This document shows positions 26,886-40,300 of a DNA stretch of 64,000 bases, one piece after another. Location: the NCBI RefSeq assembly GCF_020184175.1, contig NC_065531.1, forward strand, positions 49,435,213 through 49,499,212. Direction: 5' to 3'. The stretch's first letter is position 1; the number at the start of each line of letters is the position of its first letter. The position numbers and the translations under genes were made by a program. A model generated the notes under the pieces. That model was not told the DNA's origin. It saw nothing but the letters and a program-made list of their open reading frames with translations, and did no database searches. The DNA comes from Aphis gossypii (Eukaryota > Arthropoda > Insecta > Hemiptera > Aphididae).

Positions 26886-28080
26886 ATGCAAAACGAACTT
26901 CCGTGTCACCGCATACATGGCGAATCAGCGTGCCAAGTATCGGTTTAGCGTTTGCTCCCGGTCTAATTAACACTGTAGACCGCAGAAGGGTGCAATCCCA
27001 GTTCCGGATAAACATTCTGTCACAGTAAGCCATGCACCGGGATCGAGCTAGCGTGTGTTGGATAATTGTCATCGATTGATTGCTGATGTGCATATGTCTA
27101 AATAACTGTAGTACATATAATTTAAAATATAATATGCACTATTATATTTGTTAGGTTAGACAAAGAATGAGATTCGAACGATCGCGTTGAATTCTACAAT
27201 GGATAATATATATTTTCACAATGTTTATGACTCCGATAAAATAGCGTTGGCGTTAAGGTGACATATTTTAAAAATAATACAATTAAAGTGTACGGCAACT
27301 TAAATTTCAAAAGATATCGCTGAATTTACAGAATATATAATAGTAAAACAAATTATAACATATTTTTTCTATCATAATATATCATGTATCAACTACTTAT
27401 ACCTACATGTTAGTTTTTTTTTGAGTTCGATAAATAATTAAAAAAAATAAATCTTTAATAAACTATAATTTATTGACACTAAGCAAAGATTTGTTACACA
27501 ATTTATGTGTCTAAAACACCGCTTGTATTCATATTTTGTTTTAAAGTTTGTCTAACGAAATATCAAAACTTTTAAAACTGATATACCTACTACAAATACC
27601 TACTTAAATTGAAAACTATTACTTATAAATTTGATCAATGATTATTTGATCATAAAAAAAACTAAAACAATAATAAATTAGTAAACTTTTTTAACGAAAA
27701 TATAAGTATTAAAGTTTGTGGTCTGGCATGTTATAATAATATTATATAATAACAGAAAAATAAATTGTGCATGATATTTTGACGAGTTATTGTAACTCAG
27801 TATATACTCCTCCTGACATTGTTATTATTGTTATTATAATTATTATTGTAACTTTATAGGTGGGCATAACATGTTTGTATTTCGGCTGTTTGGTTAATTA
27901 TAAATTATAATATACATATACATACAGACGGCGAGATATAACGTAAGACAGATACAGCCAACGAATCAAACCGTCACAAATATTATTGCGAGTAGGTACG
28001 TTGTTATTATAATATATATATATATATATATTATATATACAATACACCTATATGAGAATAATAGATTTATGGTTATCAGA
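24201..28080. other. Mostly AT-rich, with two small CpG-richer blocks
   Basis: GC rises at about 25500-25800 and 26690-27200. The minus frame 26806-27093 reads through an (AT)n array and carries an Arg/Cys-rich N-terminal half without a known motif. A donor-like AAGG|GTGAGT lies near 25659. No gene is supported. Confidence 0.5.
26855..26883. repeat. (AT)n microsatellite, 29 nt
   Basis: An uninterrupted AT array. It inflates the minus-strand open frame over 26806-27093 with a Tyr-Ile run. Confidence 0.95.
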
Positions 28081-29480
28081 CTACGGCAATAATATTATTA
28101 TTTTGTATAGTGACAGTCCGTATTACTGCGCTGACGTATCGCCTCGGGATACTTGTCTTATAATACGTTCACCGACCGCAGCTGCACGTATAGGTATACT
28201 CGTTATATACTCGTATATAACACTAAATTAATCCATTTTCGCACAAGTCGCTGACCTGTACTCGTCTGTTGAAGTCATGAGACTTAATAATAAGTACATA
28301 TCTAATATCTAATGTATATAATATAATATTATATTTATTATAAATAAATCGAGCGTATAACCACCATTAATGGTTTAATTTTTAATTTTGTTCGTGTATT
28401 ACATTCGTTATACATATATATAATATAGTTTTCAACTGGTAATATTTTTAATGACCTTCAAATTGACCATTGATTTTTCGTATAAATAATTTTCCGAGCA
28501 AAAAGTTTTAGTCAAAGACGATTTAAAATGTTCTTGCCATAGAATGACTTTTGAATGTTCCTTTGCATTATTTATTACAATTTTATATTTTTTTATAAGA
28601 CTATATATTGAATCGACGACAACGACGACGACTGACTAAAATACGACAGCCTCTCCTTAATCGTCATCAGCAGAAACCCACGTGGGACGTATCCCAACGA
28701 CTGGAGGTGTGTATGTTTTGTGGGTGTAGGGTTGTTCGCGAGGGGTTGTCATGGTCGGCAAACTTTATATCCTCGAAGCGGAGTCGCTATAGTAAATTAT
28801 CAGCCGCTAGGCCGTGACTTTTGTGTGTTGCTGCAGGGGGGGTGATCAAAGCACCGGCACCTGCACCACCGCCAGAATAAAATGTCTGACTTCCGGCTCG
28901 ACGTGTACATATACACACTGTCGTTTCCGTTAAGCCCACCCACACCCGCCGTCGCTGAATTTGCCATTCGAATTGGATGTATCACGGGAAACGCTTCGCG
29001 GGTAAGAACAAAAGCGCCTACGTTTTTGGTGTGTTTATATAGTGTGCGTATGTACATGAACGATAGTAATAATTCTTATATAATACACATAATATTACTA
29101 TCGCAACAAACACGCCGGCTACCTACGCAAATCTCGGAACGTTGTCTTTCCGTTTCACGGTCGCATATAATAATATAACACACACGGGCGTGATACGTAT
29201 AAAACAATAATCAAAAACTATATACTGTTTTATATGTTTAATACGTGTATTATATTCGTACGTGTATATTTATGTTGTACGCTTCGTGCAGTGTGTCTAG
29301 CAGTAAAAGGGAAAAGGGTATAGCACTCTCCTGCGTGTAATTGTGACGACCATACATTCGACTTTTGAAGACGCATACCGATCGTTAAGTGTGTGCGCGT
29401 GTAGGCGTATTTTATTCAACAATATTAATTCTCTTACACTGAAATCGTGTTTAGTGGACCGATTTTGGAACTTGAATTTT
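28081..29480. other. CpG-richer block upstream of Pgant
   Basis: GC and CpG are raised at 28080-28260 and 28600-29480. A donor-like CGCGG|GTAAGA has its GT at 29002. The frames 28608-28817, 28800-29057 (minus) and 28882-29178 overlap and match no family. It could hold an alternative upstream promoter or non-coding exon for Pgant; this is inference. Confidence 0.35.
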
Positions 29481-31046
29481 CTCTCGTTCAGTGGGATGAA
29501 AATAAATTAAGATGAATGTATACATAAACATAGTATAAAACATAATGTTATATTCAGTTGAAAGGACGGTCTTGAAATAATTTCATCGTTTTAAGCTCTT
29601 TGGATCTATAATTATAATAGGTATCAGCTATTATTCATATATTTTATAAATACTCATATCTATATTGAGCAATCATTTGTAAGCCAAAAATATGATTTAA
29701 ATTCAAAGTATCAGGACCTAGTATTTTAAATTATAAACCCGTGTAATTTTGATAAAATTAATTACATTTTTTGTATTTTTTTTTTTATAAGCACGCAACA
29801 CTATACGTTTGCGTCAAAACCGATCAAGTTTTTAATGAACCGTTATTATCTATTTATAATCGTTGTGATCATCTGTAATATATTTGTTATGTATTCATGT
29901 CTGGTCATTTACGAGTCACTTACTGCACTGCACGTAACCTTTTCATACGTCTGCAATTCGCAGAACGTTTAAGACACGATATAAAAAGTACTGTAATAAA
30001 GTGGGGAACAGCAACCGACCAGCAATTACCACTGACGATTTAGATGTGTACGACTAGTGAATGTTTCTAATATATGTGCATTGTCACGGTAATATTGTAA
30101 CGTGTGATAGACAAAATTGAGATATCCATGTGAGACTTAAATAAAATGATTTTTTTCAACTTAAAAACTCGATATTTAAATATTTTAATATCTTAAAAAC
30201 TGTAACATTTTTGAAAAATGTTTACATAATTTTAAGTCATCAAAAATAATATTGTTTAAAAAACGAAAACTATGCAGCCCCATTCCACTCGTCTAAAATT
30301 TAAATGATTATAACTATATTATTACTACTTAATCAACATTTTGATTTCTGTATATCAAAATTATACTACGAGAAAAATATTATTCCAAAATGTTAAGAAC
30401 TCTTAAAGTAATAATGATAAGAAATAGTAATAATAATGTTTTAAAAAATGTTATTTTTAATGATTTAAAGTAAGAAAAAAAAAACTTAAATAACTATCGC
30501 AATAATAAATCTGGTGTGTTAAAATCGTCTGTATAATATAATTACCGACGAGCCGTTTAAATACAATTTATAATTATATAATATCATGGTTTATCACAGT
30601 GCATATTATAGCATAATATTATTATTATACCTAATATTATATATAAATCCACGAGACGTTCATCTAAATCGAAATACTTATATTAGTTATGCAACATATA
30701 ATTTTGAAGTGGTATAATATAATTTCGTATATGTTTCGAATCGTTCTCCCGTCTTGTCTTAAATATATGTGTATTGAAAAATGACACAAACTTAACGTCA
30801 AATGTTTTACGTACGAATCGCCTTCCATGCATAATATATTATGACGTGTTATAAATAAGTATTAATGCATGTGCGTTTATACATATATTAGAGGTATACG
30901 AGAATTATGAGGGATAAAAATTGAAAAATTACTCATATTATTTAAAATGTTACTCTGTATATGCTAAGAAAATTCTATTATTCTTATGTTTTCCATTACC
31001 ATTTTTTATGGCCGTTATTCTGAGAAAATATTTTTCATTAGACATA

Positions 31047-31085
<39 letters not shown>

Positions 31086-31590
31086 TACACCAACACAATA
31101 TTATAAAACACGAGTTCTTTTAAAAAATATAAAAGTAAGGTCATTAAGTTTCGTTAAAAGGGTAAAAGTTTGTTTGGTCTTAATAAGATTTAATTATTTT
31201 GTTTTAAATAAAAATTATAGTATTACACGCACGATGTTAGTTAAAAATTAACTTATAATATATTTTAAATTATTGTACACATTATGTACCATTTAAATCT
31301 ATTATTTTTTGAATTAATATTTTTAGTTTTTAATATCTCATTATTTACTACCTACATGATGGCTAATAACAATATAACAACCGTCGTGGTTCAAACTTTG
31401 TTCAATATATATTGTTGTTGTTTTTTTTTTTTTTTGTTTGGCTTTTGTTTAATTCGATAAAAGTTTGTCTGAAATCGAATAAGTGTTTAAAGCTTTTAAG
31501 TCGTGTGACTTTCGTTGTATTTGTTTTTTTCGGACCTTTCGAAATGAAATAGTATTGTAATCCAAAATATAGCTGTTCGGTATAGGTAAC
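29481..31590. other. AT-rich DNA with no supported gene
   Basis: AT-rich sequence with the (AT)n array at 31052. The two short minus-strand frames at 30950 and 31449 show no motif. Confidence 0.6.
31052..31081. repeat. (AT)n microsatellite, 30 nt
   Basis: An uninterrupted AT array in AT-rich DNA 2.7 kb upstream of the Pgant start codon. Confidence 0.95.
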
Positions 31591-33524
31591 ATGGGGATTA
31601 CGCGGCTTAGCGGTGCGTATTGCTTTGCACCAAAATTATAGCGGGTTATCCCGCAGCAGGTAAACGTGCTAATAGTTTCATTTATCGATTCAGAAATTAC
31701 GGTTGCCTTGAGATACATTTTTCGTCTTCGGATTGGAGATTTTTAGCGAGAAAATCTGCTTTCGGTATTATATTATTTAGCCTTGCTTCGTCGCCCAAAG
31801 TGCAGATTTGCCGCAAAAAAAAAGCACAACAGTAATACTAACAATAACAAAATAACGACAAAATAACATCCGGTCTGATACAGTTTTCACTAATGACGAT
31901 CGGACGCGCGAGGCTCTATATTGATTATATTGTAGCTTCGTATAAATCACTTAGGGACTGTGACGCGAGCGTGTTTTTATATACGTATTATCATTATTAC
32001 AACTATATTCGCTCAGTTGGCGTATATATACAGTAAATCACACATAATAGCAATGTATAAATGTTTCGTTTCGACCGTCCACAGTACTATACTATAGCTA
32101 TTCGAGTAGCTATTATTGCTGTTATAATATTATATGTTTCAATACGAGGTGAGTATAGAGCAACGGTTTGATACAATGTGTATATTATATTCAAATTCGA
32201 TTTCAAATAGGCATTCGCACTCTGTATAATGCGTGTATTATACATATATTATATTATGTATACGTCTAACGTTCTAAGCAGCTCGCCGGTTGAATACGTA
32301 AACGATCGCGAAATCATTACGAATTGATGAGCAGAGAAAAATGCCTCGTAGTATACTCTTGGAAAAATCGTGTTACTTTCGGCGTGTATGTATAGGTCGT
32401 TACGATGAAAGCAATAGGACATCGCGTAGTCCGACCGAAATAACTCCACGTCATCGAAATCCCGGAAAACGTTACGAAACACTGCACGGAAAAAGGAAAA
32501 AACCTTTAGGGACGAAGTTCCATCACGTCTCGAACCTCATTAGTAGCGAGTCCCTCGGCCAAAAATGTGTACGCCGTTGAATTAACTCCTAATGAAATCT
32601 CAGCGATCCTTCCGCCCTGCAAATACGTCTACCAGTCTATGAACCAGCACAGTACGTCTGAGCACATACGAATGGTTCGAAATTAGTTTTGATTATAGAA
32701 AAAAAAAAAGTTTAAAACTCGGCCCTGTGTCCTGTGGTGCACTCGACTTTTCTTTCTCAAAAATTTCATAGTAAACGAAAACTCTAAATTTACTTTCGTC
32801 GGTTCAGCAATAGAAATATTAAAGAAAGAATCTATATCATTTTTGTTATAAAATTACATTTTTACTTATTAATTAGGTCACGCTGAAGCCCTAAAACCAA
32901 AAATCTTACAATATTATAATATAGTGTTATAGTGTACCTACTGTTTTTATAATAATTATTGCATTGTGCATAGAAGTTATTAGCGTTCAAATATATATAT
33001 TGATCGTAGCAATAACTAATATTTTGAATGGTATTATTTGTCTGATATAAATTTTACTTATGAAAAGCTATGTCGAAATACAACGTATTTGTAGTCAACA
33101 AATCACGGCCATATTTTGTCATTTACAATTAACCTACATAATTCAACGCAAGATAAAACAAAAATACGATATGTCATGCACTTAAAAATTAAAAAAAAAA
33201 AAAATGCTAAAATGCATTAAGATAATTTTATTGACATACCAACAAAATATGTCAAATGATAATACTAAAAATTTTAAGTAGACTTTTACCGAGATAATGT
33301 GTGTCTTATATTTTGTTTTTGAGAACTTATGCTCGTATATATTGATCTGTGATAAGATGATTAATCCAATGACATTTCAGACGCGATAATTATCGAATCC
33401 TTTAGACTTATATATATAATAATAATAATTAAAATTAAGAATATAAAATTAATAGTTGTGCTTCATCAAAAAAGTTAAATAACGTTTGCGCGAGCGTATT
33501 CATGACAGTGTTTCATTTTTGCAG
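31591..33524. other. Putative Pgant promoter region and first intron
   Basis: The block 31590-32740 is CpG-richer and holds the candidate first exon with its GTGAGT donor at 32149. From 32740 to 33480 the sequence is AT-rich again, as expected for an intron, up to the acceptor at 33524. The opposed frames 32249-32482 (minus) and 32341-32580 (plus) overlap and match no family. Confidence 0.35.
32015..32148 (+). other. Candidate non-coding first exon of Pgant
   Basis: A strong donor, TACGAG|GTGAGTA, has its GT at 32149-32150. About 134 nt upstream a TCAGTT motif (A at 32015) fits the arthropod initiator, with TATATA at 31978-31983, slightly far upstream for a canonical TATA box. Joined to the acceptor at 33524 this would make a 1376-nt GT-AG intron. 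The segment sits in a CpG-richer block (31.6-32.7 kb). The link to Pgant and the start site are inference. Another first exon further upstream is equally possible. Confidence 0.3.
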
Positions 33525-33747
33525 GCCAGACATGAGGGAACAACTACGGTTAGAGTCGCTTACGACCTTCCCGCGTACGTCTCGGCCAAAGCTGCCACTG
33601 CCGTCGTCGTCCGACCGTCGCTGACACTGCTGATATCGCGCCGTTACCACAACAACATTAACGCGCCCGACCAGTGACCTCCACCAACACAAAAATAACA
33701 ACTGTGTCGAGTGCCAACATCGCCGCAAAAGTCACCCTCCATCAACG
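33525..33747 (+). other. 5' leader of the Pgant exon, after a likely splice acceptor
   Basis: A T-rich tract ending TTTCATTTTTGCAG (cag at 33522-33524) is a good acceptor just upstream of a sharp rise in GC and CpG. The leader between the acceptor and the start codon is 223 nt. The reading frame of the protein is closed upstream by TGA at 33622 and 33631, so this stretch is untranslated for the main ORF. The acceptor is a sequence call only. The transcript could instead start within or just upstream of this block with no intron. Confidence 0.6.
33532..33624 (+). other. Upstream ORF (30 codons) in the Pgant leader
   Basis: The only ATG between the proposed acceptor and the main start lies at 33532. 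It opens a 30-codon frame ending TGA at 33622-33624, in the same frame as the main ORF and 123 nt before it. If the leader starts at 33525, this ATG would sit behind any upstream exon and could lower translation of the main ORF. Its -3 base is A, a fair context. Whether it is translated is unknown. Confidence 0.4.
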
Positions 33748-34316
33748 ATGAAAATCGCGTCGTACCTTTACCGCCGCAAGTCGGCACTACTCAAAGGCCT
33801 GGTGCTCGGATGCACCGTCTGGTTGACGGTCACCGTTTTGCTCTTCATGGAGGACAGGCGAATCACGCCCGCGTCCAACGACCTGTCCGCCGCCGGCGCT
33901 TATCAGCAACAGCAACCGGTGGCGGCGGCGCAGCGGCGCGTGCCCGACGACTCGGACGTCGACAACAGGTTGCTGGACGACGAGTTCCCGCTGGAGGGCG
34001 GTGTCGAACAGCAGCCGGCCGCCCCGGTGATCGTCCCGCAGCAGACCAGGACGTCGTCGAGAAGGTCCCAAGCCGGTGCCGCGGCCGCGGGGCTCCAGAA
34101 CGGCGAAGGGGTCCTGCCGCAGCCCAACAGGGGTGGCGCCGAAGACGAGGGCCGTAAATCGTACGGCGAAATGGGCAAACCGGTCGTGTTGCCCGCCAAC
34201 CTGACGGCCGACGTCAAGAAGCTCGTCGACGAGGGCTGGAAGAACAACGCGTTCAACCAGTACGCTAGTGATCTCATATCGCTGCACAGATCGTTGCCAG
34301 ATCCCAGGGACGAATG
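33748..34316 (+). CDS. Pgant: Polypeptide N-acetylgalactosaminyltransferase, first coding exon (partial)
   Basis: The enzyme family transfers GalNAc from UDP-GalNAc to Ser/Thr of proteins in the Golgi, the first step of mucin-type O-glycosylation. The exon encodes 189 codons plus two bases. Residues 1-16 are a short basic tail (YLYRRK), about 17-34 form one hydrophobic anchor (GLVLGCTVWLTVTVLLF) and 35-135 are a low-complexity stem rich in Gln, Ala and Arg. Residues 140-190 match the segment before the GALNT catalytic domain: GEMGKPVVLP at 140-149, then NAFNQYASDLISLHRSLPDP. An NLT sequon starts at residue 151. The start has A at -3, and in-frame stops at 33622 and 33631 lie upstream with no ATG between. 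The exon ends at GAATG|GTGAGT, splitting the codon after DE (phase 2). The GT-A and ricin-lectin exons are not in the window. The exon is far more GC-rich than its surroundings. The paralogue cannot be fixed from this exon; Pgant9-like or Pgant6-like are my best guesses from memory of the family. Confidence 0.92.
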
Positions 34317-34322
34317 GTGAGT
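34317..34322 (+). other. Splice donor of Pgant coding exon 1
   Basis: GTGAGT directly follows GAATG, matching the consensus donor. Reading through gives TGG then an in-frame TGA at 34318, so splicing is needed to continue the protein. The family continues after this point with a conserved Cys and the catalytic domain, in agreement with an exon edge here. Confidence 0.85.
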
Positions 34323-37300
34323 GGCCTTCTCGTATAAACTTATAGACTATATTATATTATAACATTAGATTATACCTATGAAATAAACGTCACTGCGATG
34401 CATTGAGTATTATTGATGCGACACATTATGATTTTTCAAAATTTTTTGCCGTATTGCATACGCTAAAAAAACCGTTTTTGAGTAGGTATTATTGAGTTCT
34501 TACGACAGCTTAGGACCGTGTGTGTGACGCTTAATATTTCGTTTCAATCCGCCAGTACATTTTTTTTTACGACTTTGAGAAATTGAAATGCGACAGAGTT
34601 TATTCCGATAGTAATCCTATTTTTATGTACTACACTACTATATGGTCTTAAAATGACGTAAAAATCTAAACATTTGAATGGCGAAAGAAAAACAATTCTC
34701 TTCAAAGTTATTGACATTTTATTTTATTTTGTTATCCAAATTCGCATTATACCGTTTTTAGGTCATTATTTGTTCTTAAATGTATGCGTACTGCTGGTTA
34801 TCACTTAAAATCATGTTCCTAGTTTCTAAATCACGTTATAATTGCTCATTAACTTAAAATATTTAATTTTATTATGCATGTATTGTCATTATTTTGTTAG
34901 AAGGTATGTACAGATAAAAGTGTATTTCTTAAATTGTTATGTATTCTAAAAATCGTGTAGTTTTTAGCTTAAAAATTACTGATATTTTTCAGTATTTATT
35001 TCCAATTAAATGTCATCGTAATTATTATAAATAATGTAAACTATTAAGTTAAAATACAGATCTAAAGAAAATTCTCTCATACCATGACATTTATCATTAT
35101 TCATTAAAATAACTATTAAAAATAACGACCTATATCACTTTACATATTTTGATAACAGAGACTAAAACAAGAATAGTCATTGTCAGTCACAGAAAATCAA
35201 TATTAAATAAATTGAATAAAAGTCTCAAAGTATTAGGGGCATGTATATGATATAATTCCTCTATTTATCGTAAAAACACCGTATAACACTCTTCAAAATT
35301 ATTGTTTCGAACACCAGCCAACTTCATTATTTTATTATTACCTATTATTATTTGAGTTAAATCGACTAAAGTCAAAAATCCGTCGAGTATAATATGTTAA
35401 GTAGGTAGGAATAAAGTTGCTAGAACCTTAAAACCATTATTTTTTACGTTTACACAGACACCTATCACAAACTATATAATATGATTATACATATAACGTC
35501 CGAACGTGAACTTGGAGACTTTATTTTATTTCCACCATCGTAACCAATCCTTTTAGCGGAGCCTTATGGATTTAAAAATAAACATATTTATTCACTTTGG
35601 ATTATGTGCATTTAATTCCGAGGATTAGAGTTTAAAGTAGTTATATGTATACTCGTATACAATCATAATATATTATATATATATATACTTCTCTACTACA
35701 TTTGACAAAACTTTTATGATACTTTAATTGCATTTATTTAACGCTTATCGATATAGCTCAAGGCTTATTGAAATTAAAATTTCTTGATAGTTAATGTATT
35801 TTCTTTTTTAACTAATATATTTAACATTTAATTTTTCTCCCAGCTATTAAGAATACAAAAAAAAAATTTAGACAGTTACCATAATCTATATTTGCAGACG
35901 TTAGAACGATTCATGATAGCAGCAGTTACAACCATTAGCCATTTAATTTATTTTAAATGTTTATTTTTTACAACAAAAACTGCCAAATAGTATGTATTGA
36001 ATAAATATTTAATAATTTCTAAAAAATATATTCAAATAAATATTTTTGAATTTTAAGAGGAATAAGGCTCGCTGTTGATACACACAATATATGAATACAC
36101 AACGTAGGTGAACACAGGTTATATAGATTTGTATAATTATCATTTATAAATGTATATGTATTATGTACTGTAGGTATATATATAATCATCACTTTAAAAA
36201 CGAGTAAGACTTCAGTTGTCTCTCTATATGTCTCTCATATAAAGCCAACAAGGTAAAAATACACAATATACATGGTTATTCACTAAGCATGCTCATCCTT
36301 ATTTTATCCTTTAATAATGGATTTATTCAAATTTTATTTTTTGGAATTCTCAAGTAGATATACTTACCTCATTTTCAAATATTTAGGTTCTTTTAAACCA
36401 TTTAAAGAGGGTTCTGTAGTGATATAAATTTGTTTTTTTCTCATAAGAAACACCGTTTTTTTTTACTGTAATTTTTTTTTATTAAATTTGTATTATGAAA
36501 ATGTTTATTTAAATCAAAGTTATTTAATTTTTAATTTAGTAGCTATTTATTATACTCTGGCAGTTTTTATAAATGATAAATGTAAAAAAATAGGGTTAGC
36601 TTTATGTTTGGCGAATCTAGAATCACCTTTTTTTGTATTGAATGGAAAATGTATGTTATATCATAATTATATTATACAACTATGAATATTATATTATTTT
36701 TATTATTAAGTCTTGGCGCATTCTGTAAATAACAAAAAATTGTTAACTCAACTTACCTATATAATTTTGTCAATTTCTGACTTTTATAATTGTTGTTCAT
36801 TGCAGTAAATTCTGTATAATTTCTAATCGATTTAGACGTCACCATATTATATCTTATAGATATTATATTTTTGGAAACAACGAAGTTATAGAAACTTCCT
36901 AATAACTGTTATTGGTTTATTACAATTTTCTAGAGAAGTACAGGGAATATTGATAATATAGTTCTGAAGTACCACGTGTGTTCAGTTTCCGAGTGATATA
37001 ATAACATTATTATAGTAGTTACGTGAATCTTTTAAACCATTTTGTACCAATATGAAGTATTATTTGAAAAAAAAAACTCTTATATGTGGGCATATTAATA
37101 CCACTATAGTTTCCCTTACTAAATTTGAAATATCGGCGATTTGAGTAATTAATTTATGCTCGTGGGATCAATAAATTTAATTAAACTATATTCTAGTTGC
37201 ATCTATTTTAATTTAAAAACGCATTCGAATAACATACAATAGTCTGGCTATGATATATTAATAATACTATTAAATTATGTGAGCAAACAAAGCATTCAGC

Positions 37301-40300
37301 AATACAAATAATACAATATTATAACATTTAACAAGTTCAAGTTATCTTTATAACATGTACTAATTTAAAACATTTAAAGAACGTTTTATGTCGATTAAAA
37401 CTAAGTAGAATAGTTTATAATAAAATATACAACGTCTTTATTTCGTTCTAACTTATAATATACTGTTTAGTATTTAATTAATATTATCATCAATGAAATG
37501 AATACTATAGGTACGGCTTCGTGTCGCGCTAGATGAGTTAAATGTTATATTATAAAATGGTGACAAATTTCTCATGTGAGATCATGTGTTTTACTGAACG
37601 TTCTACGAAGCAAGTAGGTTCACGTGAAATGACTAATGGAGGAGAAATTATTATGACTGCGTCTTAAGGTAAAATATGTGTATAATACTGAGAGCAAGAA
37701 AGATATTAATACATTATTGTACCTACATCATACTTATTGCATACGTAGCTACATAATATTATTATGAGCTACATGTTTTGTAGCGCTATAGTTGAGTCAT
37801 CATCGAACTATACAAAATGAAATATAATCTTTATTACTGACTTAACCAACCGCACCTGCCAACTATATTATATACTTATTTATATAGTAATTTTAAATGT
37901 TTCTTCCATAGTAATTAATGATTATCGAATACTATTTATCGCCGTGTATGGCAATTATATTTTTTTGATACTTTTGATTGAAATTGAATATCTTTACCAA
38001 TGCAAGTAATAAAAACCGAACGTTATTACTTATAAATATCAGTTTTTACGATGACCATACGAATAGGAACTATATGCAATATGCTATATATGGACTATAT
38101 ACAGTTTTTACTGGACTTAGTTGAGAATAGTATTGATTTCTTATTTTAAAAATATTGTATATTATATACATTTGGTGTACAACATTTTATCTCCTTCGGT
38201 TTTCGCCTCGGGAATTGTCAAAAACTTTGATTTCGCATCAGTTCTACTAGGTATACGGATTTAAATTCATTCGTTGACGATTATTACGACTAGAGAATAT
38301 ATATTTTCAATGATTAAAGAATATTGTAGAATATATAGATATTTTACATTTTAAAGTTTGTTTTGTTTTACACAAAATTATTTAATTTTGGTAATCTAAA
38401 ATATAATATAATAAAATAGTTTTGACAGATTACACATAATGATTTAATATTACAAATACGTATTCTTAATTTTGTCATTATAATACAAAATGTTATCTAT
38501 TTATAGGTTTTCTTGATCGGTTAAAAAGAATTTTCGTTCTCGATCTTTTGAAATTTAACTTTTGATATATTTATATTATTTTCATCTTTATATTTTCAAT
38601 AGTTGTCTTCAATCTTATATATTTTTTAATTTAAAGCAAACTTTACTCCAGTAAAATTGAAAACATTTATCTATATTATAAAAAAGTAGTATATATTTTT
38701 TTTATTTATTAAGTTTTTCTCCCATTATATGATTAAGTAACTTCTGCTTTTACCATTGTATATATTATATTTAATTTATAACCGATGATGAAGTAAGTCC
38801 CTTTTCTTAGAAAAAAGGATTAGTCTAAATAAGTTAATAATAATCTATATGGTATACGTTGCTTTAAAAAATAGTTTTTCCAGTAATTTATCATACAGAC
38901 TTTAATTTCTTTTTCTGTAGGATTGTCAAAGAAATCCTCTTGGATTTATATTATATTAAAAATATATTTTTCATCTGTTGTATAAAGTCTGGAATGATGA
39001 AATTTCTATTTGTATTTAAAATGTAATCAAATGAAAAGTAATTATTTTTCTTACATTTCTTAAGAAATCAAATCCATTGAAAGTGGCCTAACCATAAATC
39101 GTTTAATAAAAAATGCTAATTATAATATGTACGCATTTATTTTCCCGCAAATTAATCGTATAAAAATGAATTACGTATTTATTGTAATCATTATCCAGTA
39201 CATTAATAACTACGTTTGTATTTTTGTTTATGGATTGCACTTATTGGTGTATTTTGCTAATTATTTATTGATTCATTATGTTTTCAGTAAAAATACCTAT
39301 GTGTTGTAAAGGTGTATGTAAATCGAAAAATATATTTATTATCGAATATTAGGAATGTGATACATAATATGTACAGTTTTTGTCTATGCTGTATATTATG
39401 TAATATAATACCCATTGTATTTGGTGTTTGTAAATGATCTTCTATTTGTTTTACGACGGTGACCTACAACGATAAATTTTAATGATATCATATTTTAAGC
39501 AAACTTAACAAAAATGTGTGTACTAACCATTATCGTTAAATGTTCTTTAAAGAAAAGTAATGATAGATTTAAAACTATTATGGTATGAGTATAATATAGG
39601 CAAGTACTCGCATTGTACCTCATTATACGTTGCGCCAATTATAAATTTATAATATTGTCTAATACGTATGGACATATTAGTTTTATGAATTCGGTAAAAT
39701 AAAAATAAAATTATTTTGATTAAGTCTATCGGCGTGTATAAAATTGGAAGACTGATTGAAGAGTGTCAGAACAGCTCAACGCACAAAATTATTATATTAG
39801 GAAAATATTTTTCGTGATAAAATAATAAAAACTAAATCTGTTGTAGACAGGTAATTATATGCATATTATTAACCATATTGATATTATAATAGGTAACTAA
39901 TAACTGTTATTATATTTAATCAAAAGTTCTGCTTTTCTAAACGTTTTTAAATACTTTTCAATAAAGCTTGTGGGCACAGTTATTAGAAACTAAACCAATT
40001 TCAGCTCTGTAATCGTATAATCATTATTGAATTTCGAACTCATCAACATCAGTTTTTGAAAAAGGGCATAGTTATTTTCAAAAAATGTATATTTTTTAAT
40101 AATAATAGTTTATATTTTATTATTTTTTTATATTTTCCATTGGTTTAAATTAAATTAACCCTACATATTTTATTAATAATTACTAATAATTATAATATTG
40201 TCGTCAAATTTAGATTAATAATAAACTTTATATAATTTAAATAATAATATAATAGATTATGGAAATGTTGATATTTATTCTTAATGAATTTGATGAGACA

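Noticed and set aside
26806..27093. 95-codon minus-strand frame
   Set aside because: Reads through an (AT)n array; the rest matches no family I know.
27168..27190. Possible tRNA T-arm (GATTCGAACG)
   Set aside because: The flanking bases do not form a T-arm stem and no A-box or cloverleaf was found.
33711..34157. 148-codon plus frame overlapping Pgant
   Set aside because: Arg/Ala/Gly-rich out-of-frame shadow with no motif, overlapping the supported coding frame.
33787..34287. 166-codon antisense frame over the Pgant exon (and 124-codon frame 33903-34277)
   Set aside because: They are shadows of a GC-rich coding exon; the sense strand has clear family motifs, an anchor and a donor, the antisense products have none.
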